Shown: one piece after another, positions 54,379 through 64,000 of the stretch
How positions within the stretch are numbered: position 1 is the first letter of the stretch
Layout: each line of letters begins with the position of its first letter
Origin: Sphingomonadaceae bacterium 3R27C6
Lineage (GTDB): Bacteria > Pseudomonadota > Alphaproteobacteria > Sphingomonadales > Sphingomonadaceae
Length of the DNA: 64,000 bases
Assembly: GCA_005503215.1 (NCBI GenBank)
Contig: SCNS01000002.1
Coordinates: forward strand, 62,001 to 126,000
Direction of reading: 5' to 3'
The notes under the pieces: generated by a model
What the model saw: only the letters and a program-made list of their open reading frames with translations
Told to the model about the DNA's origin: nothing
Databases searched by the model: none
Program-made: the position numbers and the translations under genes

Positions 54379-56491
54379 GCTGCTGCGGCAAACGCCAAGG
54401 ATGCCCGTCGCCCGCTTTGAGCGCGGCGACGGCTTCGGGCTTTTCGCCCAGATAGAGCGCCAGCCCGCCGCTTGTCGCGAGGCTGTCGCGATCGATCGTC
54501 ATCCAGCGCCCGACGCATTCGTGCGGTAACCAGCGGTCGCTGATCACGACGTCGGCGGCGGCGCAGGCCGCCGTCATCTCGGCACCCTCGATCCGGTCGC
54601 GGCCACGCGAGGCGAGGATGATGCGCCGCGCAGCACCCTCGCCCTGGCTCCAGCGGCAGAAATCGCGATTGCATTCGACATGATCGAGTTCGGCCAAGGC
54701 GGCGAGCGGGGCATCGATCCCGGCGGCTTCGGCCATGCTGTCGCGCACATAGTCGCCCGCCCTGTCGCGGAGCAGCGCATAACTGCCATCGGGCAACGCG
54801 GCCGCGATATGGCGGCCGTCGCCGGTGACAAGCAGGTCGGGGCGCGGCTGGACAAGCAGCGCCGCCATGCCGATCACCAGCGGCACCGCGCCGACGCGGC
54901 GCCACCCTGTCGTCCAAAGCAGCAACCAGAGCCCACCGAATACCGCCAAGGCAAAGCCCCAGCCCGGAAAACTCGGCATCATGGCGACCGCGCCCGGTGC
55001 ATCGGCGACGCCGTGCGCCAGCCCGATCAACGCGAGCAGGGCCCGTTCGGTAATCCACCAAAAGGGCGCTCCGAGCCCGACGCTGTCGAGCAGCAAGGCG
55101 AGCGCCTCGGCGGGCATGATGACAAAGGTCGTCAGCGGGATCGCGACCACGTTGGCGAGCGCGCCATACAGCCCCGCCTTGTGGAAGTGGAACAGCGCGA
55201 TCGGTGCCAGTGCGATCTCGACGACCAATCCGGTGATCAGCAACCCCACCACGCTGCGTCCCAAACGGATCACCACCGACTCTTCCCGCCGGGCGAGAAA
55301 GGCGCGCATCGGCCGACTTTCATGCAGCGCAATGATCGCGGTGACCGCTGCAAAGCTCAGCTGGAAACTGGGTCCGGCGAGCGATTCGGGGCGCCAGATC
55401 AACACGATCAGCGCGCCCGCCGCAACGAGCCTCAGGGTCAGGGCCTCGCGGCCCATGAGGAAAGCAACGAGCACGAGCAGCGCGGCGATGAACGAGCGCA
55501 GTGTCGGCACCTCGGCCCCGGCGAGCAACGTGTACCCGCCGCCGGCAAGCGCCCCCGCGGCCGCGGCAAGCGGCAGGACATAGCCCGCCAGTGCGAGCTT
55601 TCGGCTCAGCGCGAGGAACCGCATCGTAAGCAACATCGCGAAACCGACAACGGCGGTCACGTGCAACCCGCTGATCGACAGGAGGTGCGCCAATCCGCTG
55701 CGGCGCATCGCCTCCTCGTCCGCTTCGCTGATCGCGCCGCGATCACCCGTCACCAGCGCCGCGGCGATACCTCCCGCCGATCCATCGACTTGCGCGTGAA
55801 TATGCGCGCTGAGTCGCGCCCGCAGCGGCGGCGTCGCGGCCCTGCTCTCCGGCGCGCGCGCGATGTCGCCCAGCACCGTCCCGACGGCGCCGATCCCATC
55901 GAACCACGCCCGCTGCGCGAAATCATATCCGCCCGGCAGGCTCGCCGTCGGTGGCGGCATCAGGCGCGCCCTGACCCCGATCGTCTCGCCATCGGTAAGC
56001 GTCGCCGCCTGCTCGCTGCGCAGGGTCAGTCGCACGCGCGGCGGCAGGTCGGCACGGTTTTGCGGTAGAGCGAGAATGCGAATTTGTCCCTTGGCGGGCA
56101 GCGGCTCGGCGCGCTCGACGATCGCGGAAAATTCGGTCACCACCGGTCCGGCCAGCACCGGCGCCGCGACCCAGACGGCACGCGTCCAGATGAGCAGCAC
56201 GCCCGCCGCTATCACGCCGCACCCCACGACAACGGACCGTCCGAGGCGGCTTTGCCAGCCGAGCAGCAGGCCCCCGCACAAGCCGCCCGCGAGCAAGAGC
56301 AACAACCCGATCCAGTGCGCCGTTGCGGGGAGCGCGAACCACGCGGCGATACCGGCGCCGAGCGCGACCGGCAGCCAGAGCCCGATCCGTTCGCGCTCGG
56401 CTTCCAGCCGCGTTTCGAGCGCGTTACCCGCACCGCGCCAGATACTTGTCCAGCGTGCGGCAATGGGCGTTTGAAGCTGCCTTGTCGCCAT
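54332..56491 (-). CDS. ComEC/Rec2-like DNA uptake channel
   Basis: A 719-residue multi-helix membrane protein. An N-terminal DUF4131-like part precedes the Competence domain with [19 protein letters not shown] and LTGLRSF-like [14 protein letters not shown]. About ten helices are visible. The C-terminal domain (about 570-719) contains [14 protein letters not shown] but lacks the HxHxDH metal motif of the beta-lactamase-like nuclease found in full ComEC, so it is a degenerate form. It would form the inner-membrane channel for single-stranded DNA. The ATG at 56491 is divergent from gltX. No ribosome site is evident. Confidence 0.88.
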   Translation of the reverse strand: MATRQLQTPIAARWTSIWRGAGNALETRLEAERERIGLWLPVALGAGIAAWFALPATAHWIGLLLLLAGGLCGGLLLGWQSRLGRSVVVGCGVIAAGVLLIWTRAVWVAAPVLAGPVVTEFSAIVERAEPLPAKGQIRILALPQNRADLPPRVRLTLRSEQAATLTDGETIGVRARLMPPPTASLPGGYDFAQRAWFDGIGAVGTVLGDIARAPESRAATPPLRARLSAHIHAQVDGSAGGIAAALVTGDRGAISEADEEAMRRSGLAHLLSISGLHVTAVVGFAMLLTMRFLALSRKLALAGYVLPLAAAAGALAGGGYTLLAGAEVPTLRSFIAALLVLVAFLMGREALTLRLVAAGALIVLIWRPESLAGPSFQLSFAAVTAIIALHESRPMRAFLARREESVVIRLGRSVVGLLITGLVVEIALAPIALFHFHKAGLYGALANVVAIPLTTFVIMPAEALALLLDSVGLGAPFWWITERALLALIGLAHGVADAPGAVAMMPSFPGWGFALAVFGGLWLLLWTTGWRRVGAVPLVIGMAALLVQPRPDLLVTGDGRHIAAALPDGSYALLRDRAGDYVRDSMAEAAGIDAPLAALAELDHVECNRDFCRWSQGEGAARRIILASRGRDRIEGAEMTAACAAADVVISDRWLPHECVGRWMTIDRDSLATSGGLALYLGEKPEAVAALKAGDGHPWRLPQQLSGNDEAIPTAGPAQ

Positions 56492-56550
56492 GCTAGGGGC
56501 ACCCCCGATCCCCGCCCAGAAGGGCGGCAAATTGAGTGAAAGAGGCCATA

Positions 56551-58029
56551 GTGGCAACCGAAAACCAAACCAAAGTGGCAGAAGCGACTCCCAAGACAAC
56601 GGGCGAGGCAACCGGCGCCGACGTGGTGACGCGCTTTGCCCCCTCGCCCACCGGTTTCCTGCACATCGGCGGCGCGCGCACCGCCTTGTTCAACTGGCTG
56701 TTCGCGCGGCATCACGGCGGGAAATTCCTGCTCCGTATCGAGGATACCGACCGTGCGCGTTCGACCGATGCGGCGATCGACGCGATCATCGACGGAATGC
56801 AGTGGCTCGACCTCGACTGGGATGGCGAGACGGTGTTCCAGTTCGCGCGCGCTCCGCGCCATGCCGAAGTTGCGGCGGAACTGCTCGCGAAGGGCGAAGC
56901 CTATCGCTGCTACCTGACGCAGGACGAACTCGCCGCGATGCGCGCCGAGGCGCAGGAAAAGCGCCTGCCCTTCCGCGTCCGCAGCCCGTGGCGCGACCGC
57001 GACGACGGCGACCCGTCGGTTCCGCATGTCATCCGCCTGCGCGCGCCGCAGGATGGCGCGGCAACGATCGCCGACAAGGTCCAGGGCGATGTGACCGTTC
57101 AGAACGCCGAGCTCGACGATTTCGTCCTGCTACGCAGCGACGGCACGCCGACCTATATGCTCAGCGTCGTCGTCGACGATAATGATATGGGCGTGACGCA
57201 CGTCATTCGCGGCGATGACCACCTGAACAACGCGTTCCGCCAGCTCGCGCTGATCCGGTCGATGAACTGGCGCGAGCCGGTCTATGCGCATGTTCCGCTT
57301 ATTCACGGCGCCGACGGCGCGAAGCTGTCGAAACGCCACGGGGCGCTCGGCGTCGACGCCTATCGCGACGAAATGGGCTATCTGCCCGAAGCGGTGAACA
57401 ATTATCTCCTCCGCCTGGGGTGGGGACATGGCGACAATGAAATCATCAGCCGCGCACAGGCGACCGAGTGGTTCGACCTTGCGCATGTCGGCCGCTCGCC
57501 GTCGCGTTTCGATTTCAAAAAGCTCGAGAATCTGAACGGCCATTATCTCCGCGAGGCCGACGATGGCCGGCTCGCCGAGCTGGTGGCGTCGCGAGTCGAA
57601 AAGCTGGTCGGCCGCGCGCTAGGCAGCCTCGACCGCGATCTGCTGACGCGTGCGATGGAGTCGCTGAAACCGCGTGCCAAGACGCTCGACGAAATCGCCG
57701 ATGGCGCAATTTTCCTGTTCCAGCCCGACCCGTTGCCAGTGGACGAAAAGGCGGCCGAGGTGTTAAGGGCCTCGCCCGAAGGCCTGCTGGCCGCGGTGAC
57801 AGAGCGGCTGCGCGGGCTGAACGACTGGACGATAGAAGAGCTGGATGCGGCCGTGCGCGCCGAAGCCGAAGCCGCCGAACTGGGGCTCGGAAAACTCGCG
57901 CAACCCCTACGCGCTGCACTAACCGGCCGAACCATTTCCCCGGGAATTTTCGACGTGCTGCTGTTGCTCGGACGAGATGTCAGTCTGGCCCGACTTGACG
58001 CAGCGCAACATTATCCGGCAGGGGCGTAG
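56551..58029 (+). CDS. gltX: Glutamyl-tRNA synthetase
   Basis: A class I aminoacyl-tRNA synthetase of 492 residues from the GTG at 56551. FAPSPTGFLHIGGARTALFN contains the HIGH-equivalent HIGG; KLSKRHG is the KMSKS-equivalent. The C-terminal anticodon-binding helices end at GRDVSLARLD. The GTG at 56551 has AAAGAGG five bases upstream; an alternative GTG lies at 56536. Sphingomonads may carry a second GltX-like enzyme for Gln-tRNA, so discrimination is not decided here. Confidence 0.95.
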   Translation: MATENQTKVAEATPKTTGEATGADVVTRFAPSPTGFLHIGGARTALFNWLFARHHGGKFLLRIEDTDRARSTDAAIDAIIDGMQWLDLDWDGETVFQFARAPRHAEVAAELLAKGEAYRCYLTQDELAAMRAEAQEKRLPFRVRSPWRDRDDGDPSVPHVIRLRAPQDGAATIADKVQGDVTVQNAELDDFVLLRSDGTPTYMLSVVVDDNDMGVTHVIRGDDHLNNAFRQLALIRSMNWREPVYAHVPLIHGADGAKLSKRHGALGVDAYRDEMGYLPEAVNNYLLRLGWGHGDNEIISRAQATEWFDLAHVGRSPSRFDFKKLENLNGHYLREADDGRLAELVASRVEKLVGRALGSLDRDLLTRAMESLKPRAKTLDEIADGAIFLFQPDPLPVDEKAAEVLRASPEGLLAAVTERLRGLNDWTIEELDAAVRAEAEAAELGLGKLAQPLRAALTGRTISPGIFDVLLLLGRDVSLARLDAAQHYPAGA

Positions 58030-58067
58030 CCACTCTCTCTCCCCGCCGTCAGTACAGGGAATAAAAT

Positions 58068-59351
58068 ATGACCGACACCGCGAAAATCACGCTGGGCGAC
58101 AAGACCGTCGACAGCCCTGTCCTGTCGGGCACCGTCGGCCCCGACGTCGTCGATATCCGCAAATTCTACGCCCAGACCGGCGCTTTCACCTATGATCCGG
58201 GTTTCACTTCGACCGCGAGCTGCGAATCGCAGATCACCTATATCGATGGCGACGAGGGGGTACTGCTCCACCGCGGTTATGCGATCGGCGACCTCGCCGA
58301 ACATTCGAGCTTCATGGAAACCTGCTACCTGCTGCTCAACGGTGAACTGCCGAACGCGCAGGAACTCGCCGATTTCGACAACACGATCACGCGTCACACG
58401 ATGCTGCACGAACAGCTCGCCACCTTCTACCGCGGTTTCCGCCGCGACGCGCACCCGATGGCTGTTATGTGCGGCGTCGTCGGCGCGCTTTCGGCCTTCT
58501 ATCACGACTCGACCGAGATCCACGATCCGCACCAGCGGATGATCGCCAGCCACCGGCTGATCGCGAAAATGCCGACGATCGCCGCGATGGCTTATAAATA
58601 TTCGGTCGGCCAGCCGTTCGTCTATCCCGACAATTCGCTGAGCTACACCGGCAATTTCCTGCGCATGACCTTCGGCGTTCCCGCGGAGCCCTATGAGGTG
58701 AACCCGGTCGTCGAACGCGCGCTCGACCGCATCTTCATCCTCCACGCCGATCACGAACAGAATGCATCGACCTCGACCGTCCGCCTCGCCGGCTCGTCGG
58801 GCGCCAACCCCTTCGCGTGCATCGCCGCGGGCATCGCCTGCCTGTGGGGCCCCGCGCATGGCGGCGCGAACGAAGCCGCGCTCAACATGCTGCGCGAAAT
58901 CGGCCGCCCGGAACGCATCCCCGAATATATCGCGCGCGCGAAGGACAAGGACGATCCGTTCCGCCTGATGGGCTTCGGTCACCGCGTCTACAAAAACTAT
59001 GACCCGCGCGCGACCGTGATGCAGAAGACGGTGCGCGAAGTGTTCGAAGCGCTCAAGGTCAACGATCCCGTGTTCGAAGTCGCGCTGCAGCTTGAGGAAA
59101 TGGCGCTCAACGATCCCTATTTCATCGAGAAGAAGCTGTTCCCGAACGTCGATTTCTATTCGGGCGTGATCCTGTCGGCGATCGGTTTCCCGACAACGAT
59201 GTTCACTGCGCTCTTCGCGCTCGCCCGCACCGTGGGCTGGGTCGCGCAGTGGAACGAAATGATCTCGGACCCCGCGCAGAAGATCGGCCGCCCGCGTCAG
59301 CTCTACACCGGCGCGGCGCATCGTCCGTTTGTCCCGGTCGACAAGCGCTAA
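58068..59351 (+). CDS. gltA: Citrate synthase
   Basis: A 427-residue TCA cycle enzyme of the hexameric, NADH-sensitive type I length. Catalytic His lies in [10 protein letters not shown], the second in [14 protein letters not shown], and the Asp in [15 protein letters not shown] precedes the ATG. A strong intrinsic terminator follows 33 bases after the stop. It is 38 bases from gltX, with which it may share transcription. Confidence 0.96.
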   Translation: MTDTAKITLGDKTVDSPVLSGTVGPDVVDIRKFYAQTGAFTYDPGFTSTASCESQITYIDGDEGVLLHRGYAIGDLAEHSSFMETCYLLLNGELPNAQELADFDNTITRHTMLHEQLATFYRGFRRDAHPMAVMCGVVGALSAFYHDSTEIHDPHQRMIASHRLIAKMPTIAAMAYKYSVGQPFVYPDNSLSYTGNFLRMTFGVPAEPYEVNPVVERALDRIFILHADHEQNASTSTVRLAGSSGANPFACIAAGIACLWGPAHGGANEAALNMLREIGRPERIPEYIARAKDKDDPFRLMGFGHRVYKNYDPRATVMQKTVREVFEALKVNDPVFEVALQLEEMALNDPYFIEKKLFPNVDFYSGVILSAIGFPTTMFTALFALARTVGWVAQWNEMISDPAQKIGRPRQLYTGAAHRPFVPVDKR

Positions 59352-59383
59352 GTCGCAAGCCGACTGGCTTCGTAAAGAATGAC

Positions 59384-59414
59384 AAGGGGTCGCATCTGCG
59401 GCCCCTTTTCTTTT
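59384..59414 (+). terminator. Intrinsic terminator after gltA
   Basis: Stem AAGGGGTCGC / GCGGCCCCTT (59384-59393 and 59398-59407, one G-T pair) with ATCT loop is followed by TTCTTTT. It closes the gltX-gltA transcript. Confidence 0.88.
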
Positions 59415-59463
59415 GGCCATGGGGATGAGAGCATCGCTCGATGACCATCGCGAAGGATCTGTG

Positions 59464-59769
59464 ATGCGAAGAAGACGATGGATGTTCGCGTCGCTGATCG
59501 TCCTGTTCGTCATGGCAGGGCTCTTCGCCGTGCTCATCGTCGCGATATCGCCGACCAAAAGCGATGGAACTGCTCTTTCGGGTTATTCGAGCCAAATGCG
59601 CACCACGGGCCGCGCGGCCAGCCGGAAAGTCTATTCTCCCACCATATCGAACGATCCCTATGTCATCGATCAATGGGAGAAATCGATTCAGGCACTGGAA
59701 AGAGCGTGCCGCGATAGCGGCGAATATTGCGAACAAGCTGCGCAGGCGCGCCGTTCGATCAACCGATAG
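59464..59769 (+). CDS. Small single-pass membrane protein, function unknown
   Basis: A 101-residue protein starting MRRRRWMFASLIVLFVMAGL: a positively charged N-terminus followed by one transmembrane helix (about 7-28), then a soluble, probably periplasmic, domain with two cysteines near the end (ERACRDSGEYC). AAGGA lies six bases before the ATG at 59464, which decides this start over ATGs at 59419 and 59425. The gene converges with the histidine-kinase-like gene at a 10-base gap. No family is recognised. Confidence 0.7.
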   Translation: MRRRRWMFASLIVLFVMAGLFAVLIVAISPTKSDGTALSGYSSQMRTTGRAASRKVYSPTISNDPYVIDQWEKSIQALERACRDSGEYCEQAAQARRSINR

Positions 59770-59779
59770 GTGGCCGTCG

Positions 59780-61150
59780 TCAGGCGATGTCGCGCGCCGG
59801 CAGGCTCAGCGTAAAGCGCGCGCCCTGCCCCGGCGCACTATCGACGGTCAGTTCGCCGTCCATCGCGCGCGCCAGGCGGCGGGCGATATAGAGGCCGAGG
59901 CCCGAACCGCCGCTGTCGGTGCGGCCGAGCCGCTCGAACTTTTCGAACACGACGGCCTGCTGCTCGGCGTCGATCCCCTGCCCCTGGTCGGCGACGGTAA
60001 CCATTGCGCGGTCGTCCTCGCGGTCGACGCGGATCCAGATTTGCGAATTCTCGGGTGAATAGCGGATGGCATTGCCGAGCAGGTTGAGCAGCACCTGCAA
60101 AACGCGGCGGAATTCGCCCGTGGCCGGCGCCCGGTCGTCGGTGCGCGGCGCATCGATGCGGATGCCCTTTTCCTCGGCCTTCATGCCGAGCAAGCCGACC
60201 GCGCGGCGCGCGAGATCCCCAAGGTCGATTTCGTCGCGCGCGGCCTTGAATCCGGGGCGCTCGATATTCTGAAGATCGGCCAGATCGTCGACGAGGCCGA
60301 GAAGGTGCCGCCCTGCGTGCGCGATATCGCCGGCGTAGCGCGCATAATCGGCGCGGATCGGGCCGTCGAACTGCCCCGAAATCGTCTCCGCCGTCGCGAT
60401 GATGCGGCTCAGCGGGCCGCGCAGCGCGCCATCGATGCGGCGGCCGAACTGCGGATCGGACAACGGGAGCGATCCGAATGCCGGATCGACGAGCGTTGCG
60501 CCCCCCTTCGGTTCGGCGGGCACCTGATCTTCGGCGACGACCGCAAGCCCGCGAAACCCCGTGAAACGCCCCGTCGCGTCGAACAAGGCCTCGCCCGACA
60601 AGGTCATCGCGATCCCCGCCGCCTGTACGCGCTGGCTTTCAAAGCGCGACTGGCGTGCCAGCGCACGCAAGACGGGAAAGCGCCCGTCTTCGTCGGGTTG
60701 GAGTTCGAACAGCTCCGACAGCGAGCGGCCTTCCCAACCGTCGGGAATGGCGGGTGCATCGGGCGCGGCGTGCAGTGCGACCAGGCGCAGCTGTTGGTCG
60801 CATTCCCACGTCCAGCTTTGCGGTACGGCGGCGCTGTCGGCAATCACAGGCACCTGCGGCTGCATCACCGGGCGTGTACGCCAGTCGCTGATCTCGAGAC
60901 TCGCGCCGTCGGCATCGGGCGTGATTCGGACGAGCGCGTGGATGTCGCTATGGTCGTCGGCGGCGTATAGGGGCCGGCTGATGTCGCGGTGAAGCCGCTG
61001 CGCCAGCGCGACGAGCCGCGCGAGGTGCGGCAGCGCGAGCGGCTTATCGAGCCCCGCGCCCGCACGCTGCTGCAGACGCAACAACGGCGTATCGGCGCTG
61101 ACCAGCGCCCCCGACCGGTCGACCCGGCCCCGGATGATGCGCTCACTCAC
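59780..61150 (-). CDS. Histidine-kinase-like protein lacking the phospho-acceptor His
   Basis: A 456-residue soluble protein. A PAS-like domain (about 115-205) precedes a HisKA-like dimer region and a complete HATPase domain: N360 in NLLGNAIRYSP, DQGQG (388-392), GGSGLGL (414-420). At the place of the usual SHELRTPL the sequence reads DGALRGPL (240-247), with G241 where His should be. It may sense and signal through partners, or act as a pseudokinase or phosphatase. It starts with GTG overlapping the upstream gene by 8 bases. No response regulator gene is adjacent. Confidence 0.82.
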   Translation of the reverse strand: MSERIIRGRVDRSGALVSADTPLLRLQQRAGAGLDKPLALPHLARLVALAQRLHRDISRPLYAADDHSDIHALVRITPDADGASLEISDWRTRPVMQPQVPVIADSAAVPQSWTWECDQQLRLVALHAAPDAPAIPDGWEGRSLSELFELQPDEDGRFPVLRALARQSRFESQRVQAAGIAMTLSGEALFDATGRFTGFRGLAVVAEDQVPAEPKGGATLVDPAFGSLPLSDPQFGRRIDGALRGPLSRIIATAETISGQFDGPIRADYARYAGDIAHAGRHLLGLVDDLADLQNIERPGFKAARDEIDLGDLARRAVGLLGMKAEEKGIRIDAPRTDDRAPATGEFRRVLQVLLNLLGNAIRYSPENSQIWIRVDREDDRAMVTVADQGQGIDAEQQAVVFEKFERLGRTDSGGSGLGLYIARRLARAMDGELTVDSAPGQGARFTLSLPARDIA

Positions 61151-62048
61151 CGTTGTTCACATCGGCCACCGCGCGCGCGGGCAGCATAACCAGCGACGCC
61201 TCGAGCGGCGCCAGCGCCGCATGATCGAGGCGCAGCGGCGCGAGCAGTGAAGGCAGCGCGGCGGTTTCGGCGGTCAGGAGCGTCATCGCCATATCGTCAT
61301 AGGCGCGGCGGTGCGCCGACGCGGCGAGCGCGATCAGCGTCGGCCAATTGTGGCGTGCGATCGCCGCAGCGGCCGCGCCGGGCAACTCAGCGCCCAAAAT
61401 CTCGTGATAGGCCTGTCCCGCATGCGCCATCCCGGTTTCTTCGGCCTGCCGTTCGATCGCGACGCGCACCGCGTCGCCCAGGTCGGCGGCGCGGCGCTTG
61501 TCCCCGCTCACCTCGGCCAGCCGCCACGCGGCGATATCGAGCAGCAGGGTGCGGAAGGTTTCGCCGTCGAGATCGGCGATCGCGAGCGCGGGATTGCCCA
61601 GCGCGTCGAAGCGGCGGCGGTCGGCGATCTGCAGCGCCAGATAGGCGCGATCGATATCGGACAGCGGCACGCTCTCCGCTGGCGCATCGGCGTGGGCTGT
61701 TTCGGGTTCGGACAGGACCGGCGGCGGGCTGGTTCGTTGCCCCGATTGCTCGCGCCAGCGATGCTCCTCGGCGCGCGCGAAACAAACACCCGCCAGCCGC
61801 GCCGCACACGGCAATCCGCCGCGCAGCCACTCGTTCCACAGGAGGCCCGGATCGATGCGGGGATCGAGCCGTGCCGCGACATCGACGACCAGTCGGCGCG
61901 CGACGCCCAAGGACAGCGCGCGCTGCTCCTCGGTGAGGCGCCCGGCAGCCGGCGCGGCCAGATAGCCCGCCAGCTCGCGCAGGCGCGCCGACAGCGTCGG
62001 CGACGGCGGGTCGATGCCGGGAGAGGAGACGGATTCACTCATGCGCAT
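61143..62048 (-). CDS. Hypothetical helical protein upstream of the kinase-like gene
   Basis: A 301-residue, alanine/arginine/leucine-rich protein with no signal or membrane helix. It appears all-alpha, with a proline-rich break around residues 100-125. A segment DIDRAYLALQIADRRRFDALG stands near the middle. It resembles, loosely, the DUF2336-type helical proteins of alphaproteobacteria, but this is not secure. The 8-base overlap with the kinase-like gene suggests the two proteins act together. ATG at 62048 or 62042 is possible. Confidence 0.7.
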   Translation of the reverse strand: MRMSESVSSPGIDPPSPTLSARLRELAGYLAAPAAGRLTEEQRALSLGVARRLVVDVAARLDPRIDPGLLWNEWLRGGLPCAARLAGVCFARAEEHRWREQSGQRTSPPPVLSEPETAHADAPAESVPLSDIDRAYLALQIADRRRFDALGNPALAIADLDGETFRTLLLDIAAWRLAEVSGDKRRAADLGDAVRVAIERQAEETGMAHAGQAYHEILGAELPGAAAAAIARHNWPTLIALAASAHRRAYDDMAMTLLTAETAALPSLLAPLRLDHAALAPLEASLVMLPARAVADVNNGE

Positions 62049-62100
62049 CCGCCAATAACAGCATGGCGTTAATAGGCCTTAAACCTTCAAGGCCATTGTT

Positions 62101-63330
62101 CTAGCGCCCTTCCGGGCGCCGCGCGAGCCGCAGCCAGAGCAATATCTGGAGCAGCGCGAGCAGCGGCAGGATAGCGAACATCAAGGGCGCGACCCCGAAC
62201 AACAGCGCGGGGGCAAGCATGATCCACGCCTGATCGGCGTCGGGCAGCAGCCAGTGGAACCGGCGGCGCTCGCCCGAATCCTCGTAAAGCCAACGTGCAA
62301 GCAGGATGGTTGCGGCGAGGCACGGCGCGAGCGCGGCCTCCGAAAACGGCGGCATCTTGTGCGCCGGCCCCGCAAGCGACAGCAGCCACGGGAAAATCGC
62401 GAGCAGCACCCATGCAAAGGTACGGATCACCTCGCGGGTCCGGTCCTGCGCCGCGCTTTCGGCGCGAAAGGCCGACAGGAAGCGCATCGCGGCCAGGCCG
62501 AGCCCGCCGAAGATCGCTACCAAAGCGCCTGCGGCGGCAAGCCCGGTCGCCGCCAGCAACCCGACGATCACCCATAGCAACGCGGTGACATAGGGCAGGT
62601 AGCGCGCGGTGGCGGGCGATTTGACCAGCAACGGTCCGGCAAGCCGGATCAGCGGCATCATGATCGCCGAACGGCCGAGCCCCATGCCGCCATATTCGAC
62701 CTGTTGCAGGCTCGACTGCTCGATCAGCGCCGCGGTGGGGCGATCGGCGACGATCGCGATCTCGCCCTGTTCGAACAGCGCGGGCTCGCAGTAAAGCCGC
62801 CGTGCGCCCGATTGCACCGCGAGGCGCAGCAGCGTCAGCATCATGTCCCACTCGCCCGGCATCGCCGCGAGTTCGGCGACCATCGGTTCCGAAATACACG
62901 CGAGCCCGCCCCAGCGGCGGGTCGCGTCGATGCGCTCGAACCCCTGCGTCAGCGGGGTATCGCCGGTCACGAGGATTGCCGGCGACCCGGGCCGAGCGAT
63001 CGCCGCATAATGCGTCCCGCCCGCGCGAAGGCCGTCGGCGACGAGGATGATGCGATCGTCGGGCTCGACCAGCCCCATCAGGTCGGCTGCGGCCCGTACC
63101 GCCGTCACCTTCAGCCCACGGCGGCGGATGCGGTCGCACGTGGCCAGCAATTCGGCGGGGACCGCGCCGACCGCAACCGCGATATGCGTCACGCCGACGT
63201 CGGAAAGGCGCGCCGCCTGCCGCTCGATCAGCGTCTCGCCCGCCACGGTGACGAGCGCGCGGAGCGACCCGTCGGGCAGCGTTTCGCTGGCGCCGACCAG
63301 CGCAATCAGGGCCATCGGCGCCGAGGGCAT
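62101..63330 (-). CDS. Nucleotidyltransferase-like domain with C-terminal membrane helices, unknown
   Basis: A 409-residue protein. The N-terminal half (about 5-230) looks like an IspD/MobA-type nucleotidyltransferase fold: ALIALVGASETLPDG, VAGETLIERQAARL, VGVTHIAVAVG and a DDRIILVADGL strand. The C-terminal half has about five helices, ending in a basic LRLARRPEGR. It lacks the CDP-alcohol phosphotransferase motif, so the joint function is unknown. ATGs at 63330 and 63315 are both possible, and neither has a clear ribosome site. It lies 52 bases upstream of the helical hypothetical gene on the same strand. Confidence 0.7.
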   Translation of the reverse strand: MPSAPMALIALVGASETLPDGSLRALVTVAGETLIERQAARLSDVGVTHIAVAVGAVPAELLATCDRIRRRGLKVTAVRAAADLMGLVEPDDRIILVADGLRAGGTHYAAIARPGSPAILVTGDTPLTQGFERIDATRRWGGLACISEPMVAELAAMPGEWDMMLTLLRLAVQSGARRLYCEPALFEQGEIAIVADRPTAALIEQSSLQQVEYGGMGLGRSAIMMPLIRLAGPLLVKSPATARYLPYVTALLWVIVGLLAATGLAAAGALVAIFGGLGLAAMRFLSAFRAESAAQDRTREVIRTFAWVLLAIFPWLLSLAGPAHKMPPFSEAALAPCLAATILLARWLYEDSGERRRFHWLLPDADQAWIMLAPALLFGVAPLMFAILPLLALLQILLWLRLARRPEGR

Positions 63331-63550
63331 ATAACAGCGGTCATCGGCGCGCAGCTTTAGGGACGACGAAGCGATTGGCAAGCCCCGCGATGACGCTCGA
63401 TGACGCCACGCCTTCACCCCGTTTTCCCGCACTTTACGCGCCATTTCTGCGCGCAAAAAAATAGCGGAAAAATGACCGAATCGCTGGTCTTTCCACCCAC
63501 CATCGGCTAGGAAAAAATCATCTCCCGAAAAGCAGAAAAAAGGCCGGGTC

Positions 63551-64000
63551 TTGACCGAAGAAAATACGCCTACGCCGCCGTCCGAGGATGGCGTTTCGCC
63601 GATCAACATCGTCGACGAAATGAAGACCTCGTACCTCGATTACGCGATGAGCGTGATCGTCAGCCGCGCGCTGCCCGACGTGCGCGACGGACTGAAACCG
63701 GTGCATCGCCGCATCCTTTACGCGGCGCAGGAAGGCGGCTTCATCCCGGGCCGCCCGTACAAGAAATCGGCGAAGATCGTCGGCGACGTGATGGGTAACT
63801 ATCACCCGCATGGCGACAGCGCGATTTACGACGCGCTCGCGCGCATGACGCAGGACTGGTCGCTGCGCGTGCCGCTGATCGACGGTCAGGGCAATTTCGG
63901 CTCGATGGACCCCGATCCGCCAGCATCGATGCGTTACACCGAAGCGCGCCTCGCCAAGACCGCGATGGTGCTGCTGAACGATCTCGACAAGGATACGGTC
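63551..64000 (+). CDS. gyrA: DNA gyrase subunit A (N-terminal part, runs off the window)
   Basis: The first 150 residues of a type II topoisomerase A subunit. [20 protein letters not shown] and [14 protein letters not shown] start the fold; the quinolone-resistance region reads [10 protein letters not shown] with wild-type Ser and Asp. The catalytic Tyr lies in MRYTEARL. The start is TTG at 63551 with AAGG upstream; no ATG or GTG is in frame nearby. GyrA is favoured over ParC by the [19 protein letters not shown] segment. The 220-base gap before it should hold divergent promoters, but none is obvious. Confidence 0.93.
   Translation, partial: MTEENTPTPPSEDGVSPINIVDEMKTSYLDYAMSVIVSRALPDVRDGLKPVHRRILYAAQEGGFIPGRPYKKSAKIVGDVMGNYHPHGDSAIYDALARMTQDWSLRVPLIDGQGNFGSMDPDPPASMRYTEARLAKTAMVLLNDLDKDTV

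Overview
The window is a GC-rich, gene-dense stretch of bacterial chromosome. Gene content points to an alphaproteobacterium of the Sphingomonadaceae, most like Sphingopyxis. The clues are an alpha-type GTTC-N7-GTTC SOS box at lexA, a carboxynorspermidine-type polyamine route, a BtaA/BtaB betaine-lipid pair and the ppiD-trpE ... trpGDC-moaC-moeA-lexA order. The genus is inferred from proteins recognised by eye, not from a search. No rRNA, tRNA, CRISPR array, prophage or classical insertion sequence was seen.

Layout. 0.1-5.5 kb: a cytochrome b561-YceI fusion, a GNAT acetyltransferase, btaA-btaB for phosphorus-free betaine lipids, a small lipoprotein and a threonine dehydratase-like enzyme. 5.6-13.8 kb: a polyamine neighbourhood with a carboxy(nor)spermidine dehydrogenase-like enzyme, its decarboxylase partner, an apparently Tat-exported agmatine-deiminase-like protein and an ornithine decarboxylase-type enzyme behind a structured leader. 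A secreted hydrolase, a DUF486 protein and a CRP-type/thioredoxin-reductase-like fusion lie among them. 13.9-20 kb: MFS transporter, CoA transferase, two MAPEG proteins, an RlmD-like rRNA methyltransferase and Nnr. 20-27 kb: a minus-strand run of ilvD, N-formylglutamate amidohydrolase, ispE, a TPR protein and ETF-QO. 27.3-32 kb: a degenerate uracil-DNA-glycosylase-like protein, lytic transglycosylase, moaB, a radical SAM protein and a small GIY-YIG nuclease bracketed by palindromic repeats. 32-44.7 kb (minus strand): acyl-CoA synthetase, GFA protein, dnaE, glutathione peroxidase, lolD/lolC, a hairpin-rich gap with an orphan gene, a Crp/Fnr regulator, pyrG, secG and tpiA. 44.9-54.4 kb (plus strand): ppiD, trpE, a secreted MetX-like hydrolase, trpG-trpD-trpC, moaC, moeA and lexA. 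54.3-64 kb: comEC (3' overlap with lexA), gltX, gltA, a small membrane protein, a histidine-kinase-like protein without the phospho-acceptor His, two unknown genes and the start of gyrA.

The most interesting structure is a family of short palindromes with a CCCGC-GAAG-GCGGG core, usually found as head-to-head inverted doublets (6.8, 30.4 and 49.5 kb). At 31.62-32.00 kb the same two inverted arms enclose a 96-residue GIY-YIG nuclease gene. The 78-bp doublet at 30.4 kb looks like an internally deleted copy of that unit. This suggests a REP-like element with its own GIY-YIG gene, comparable in layout to REP/RAYT systems but with a different enzyme class.
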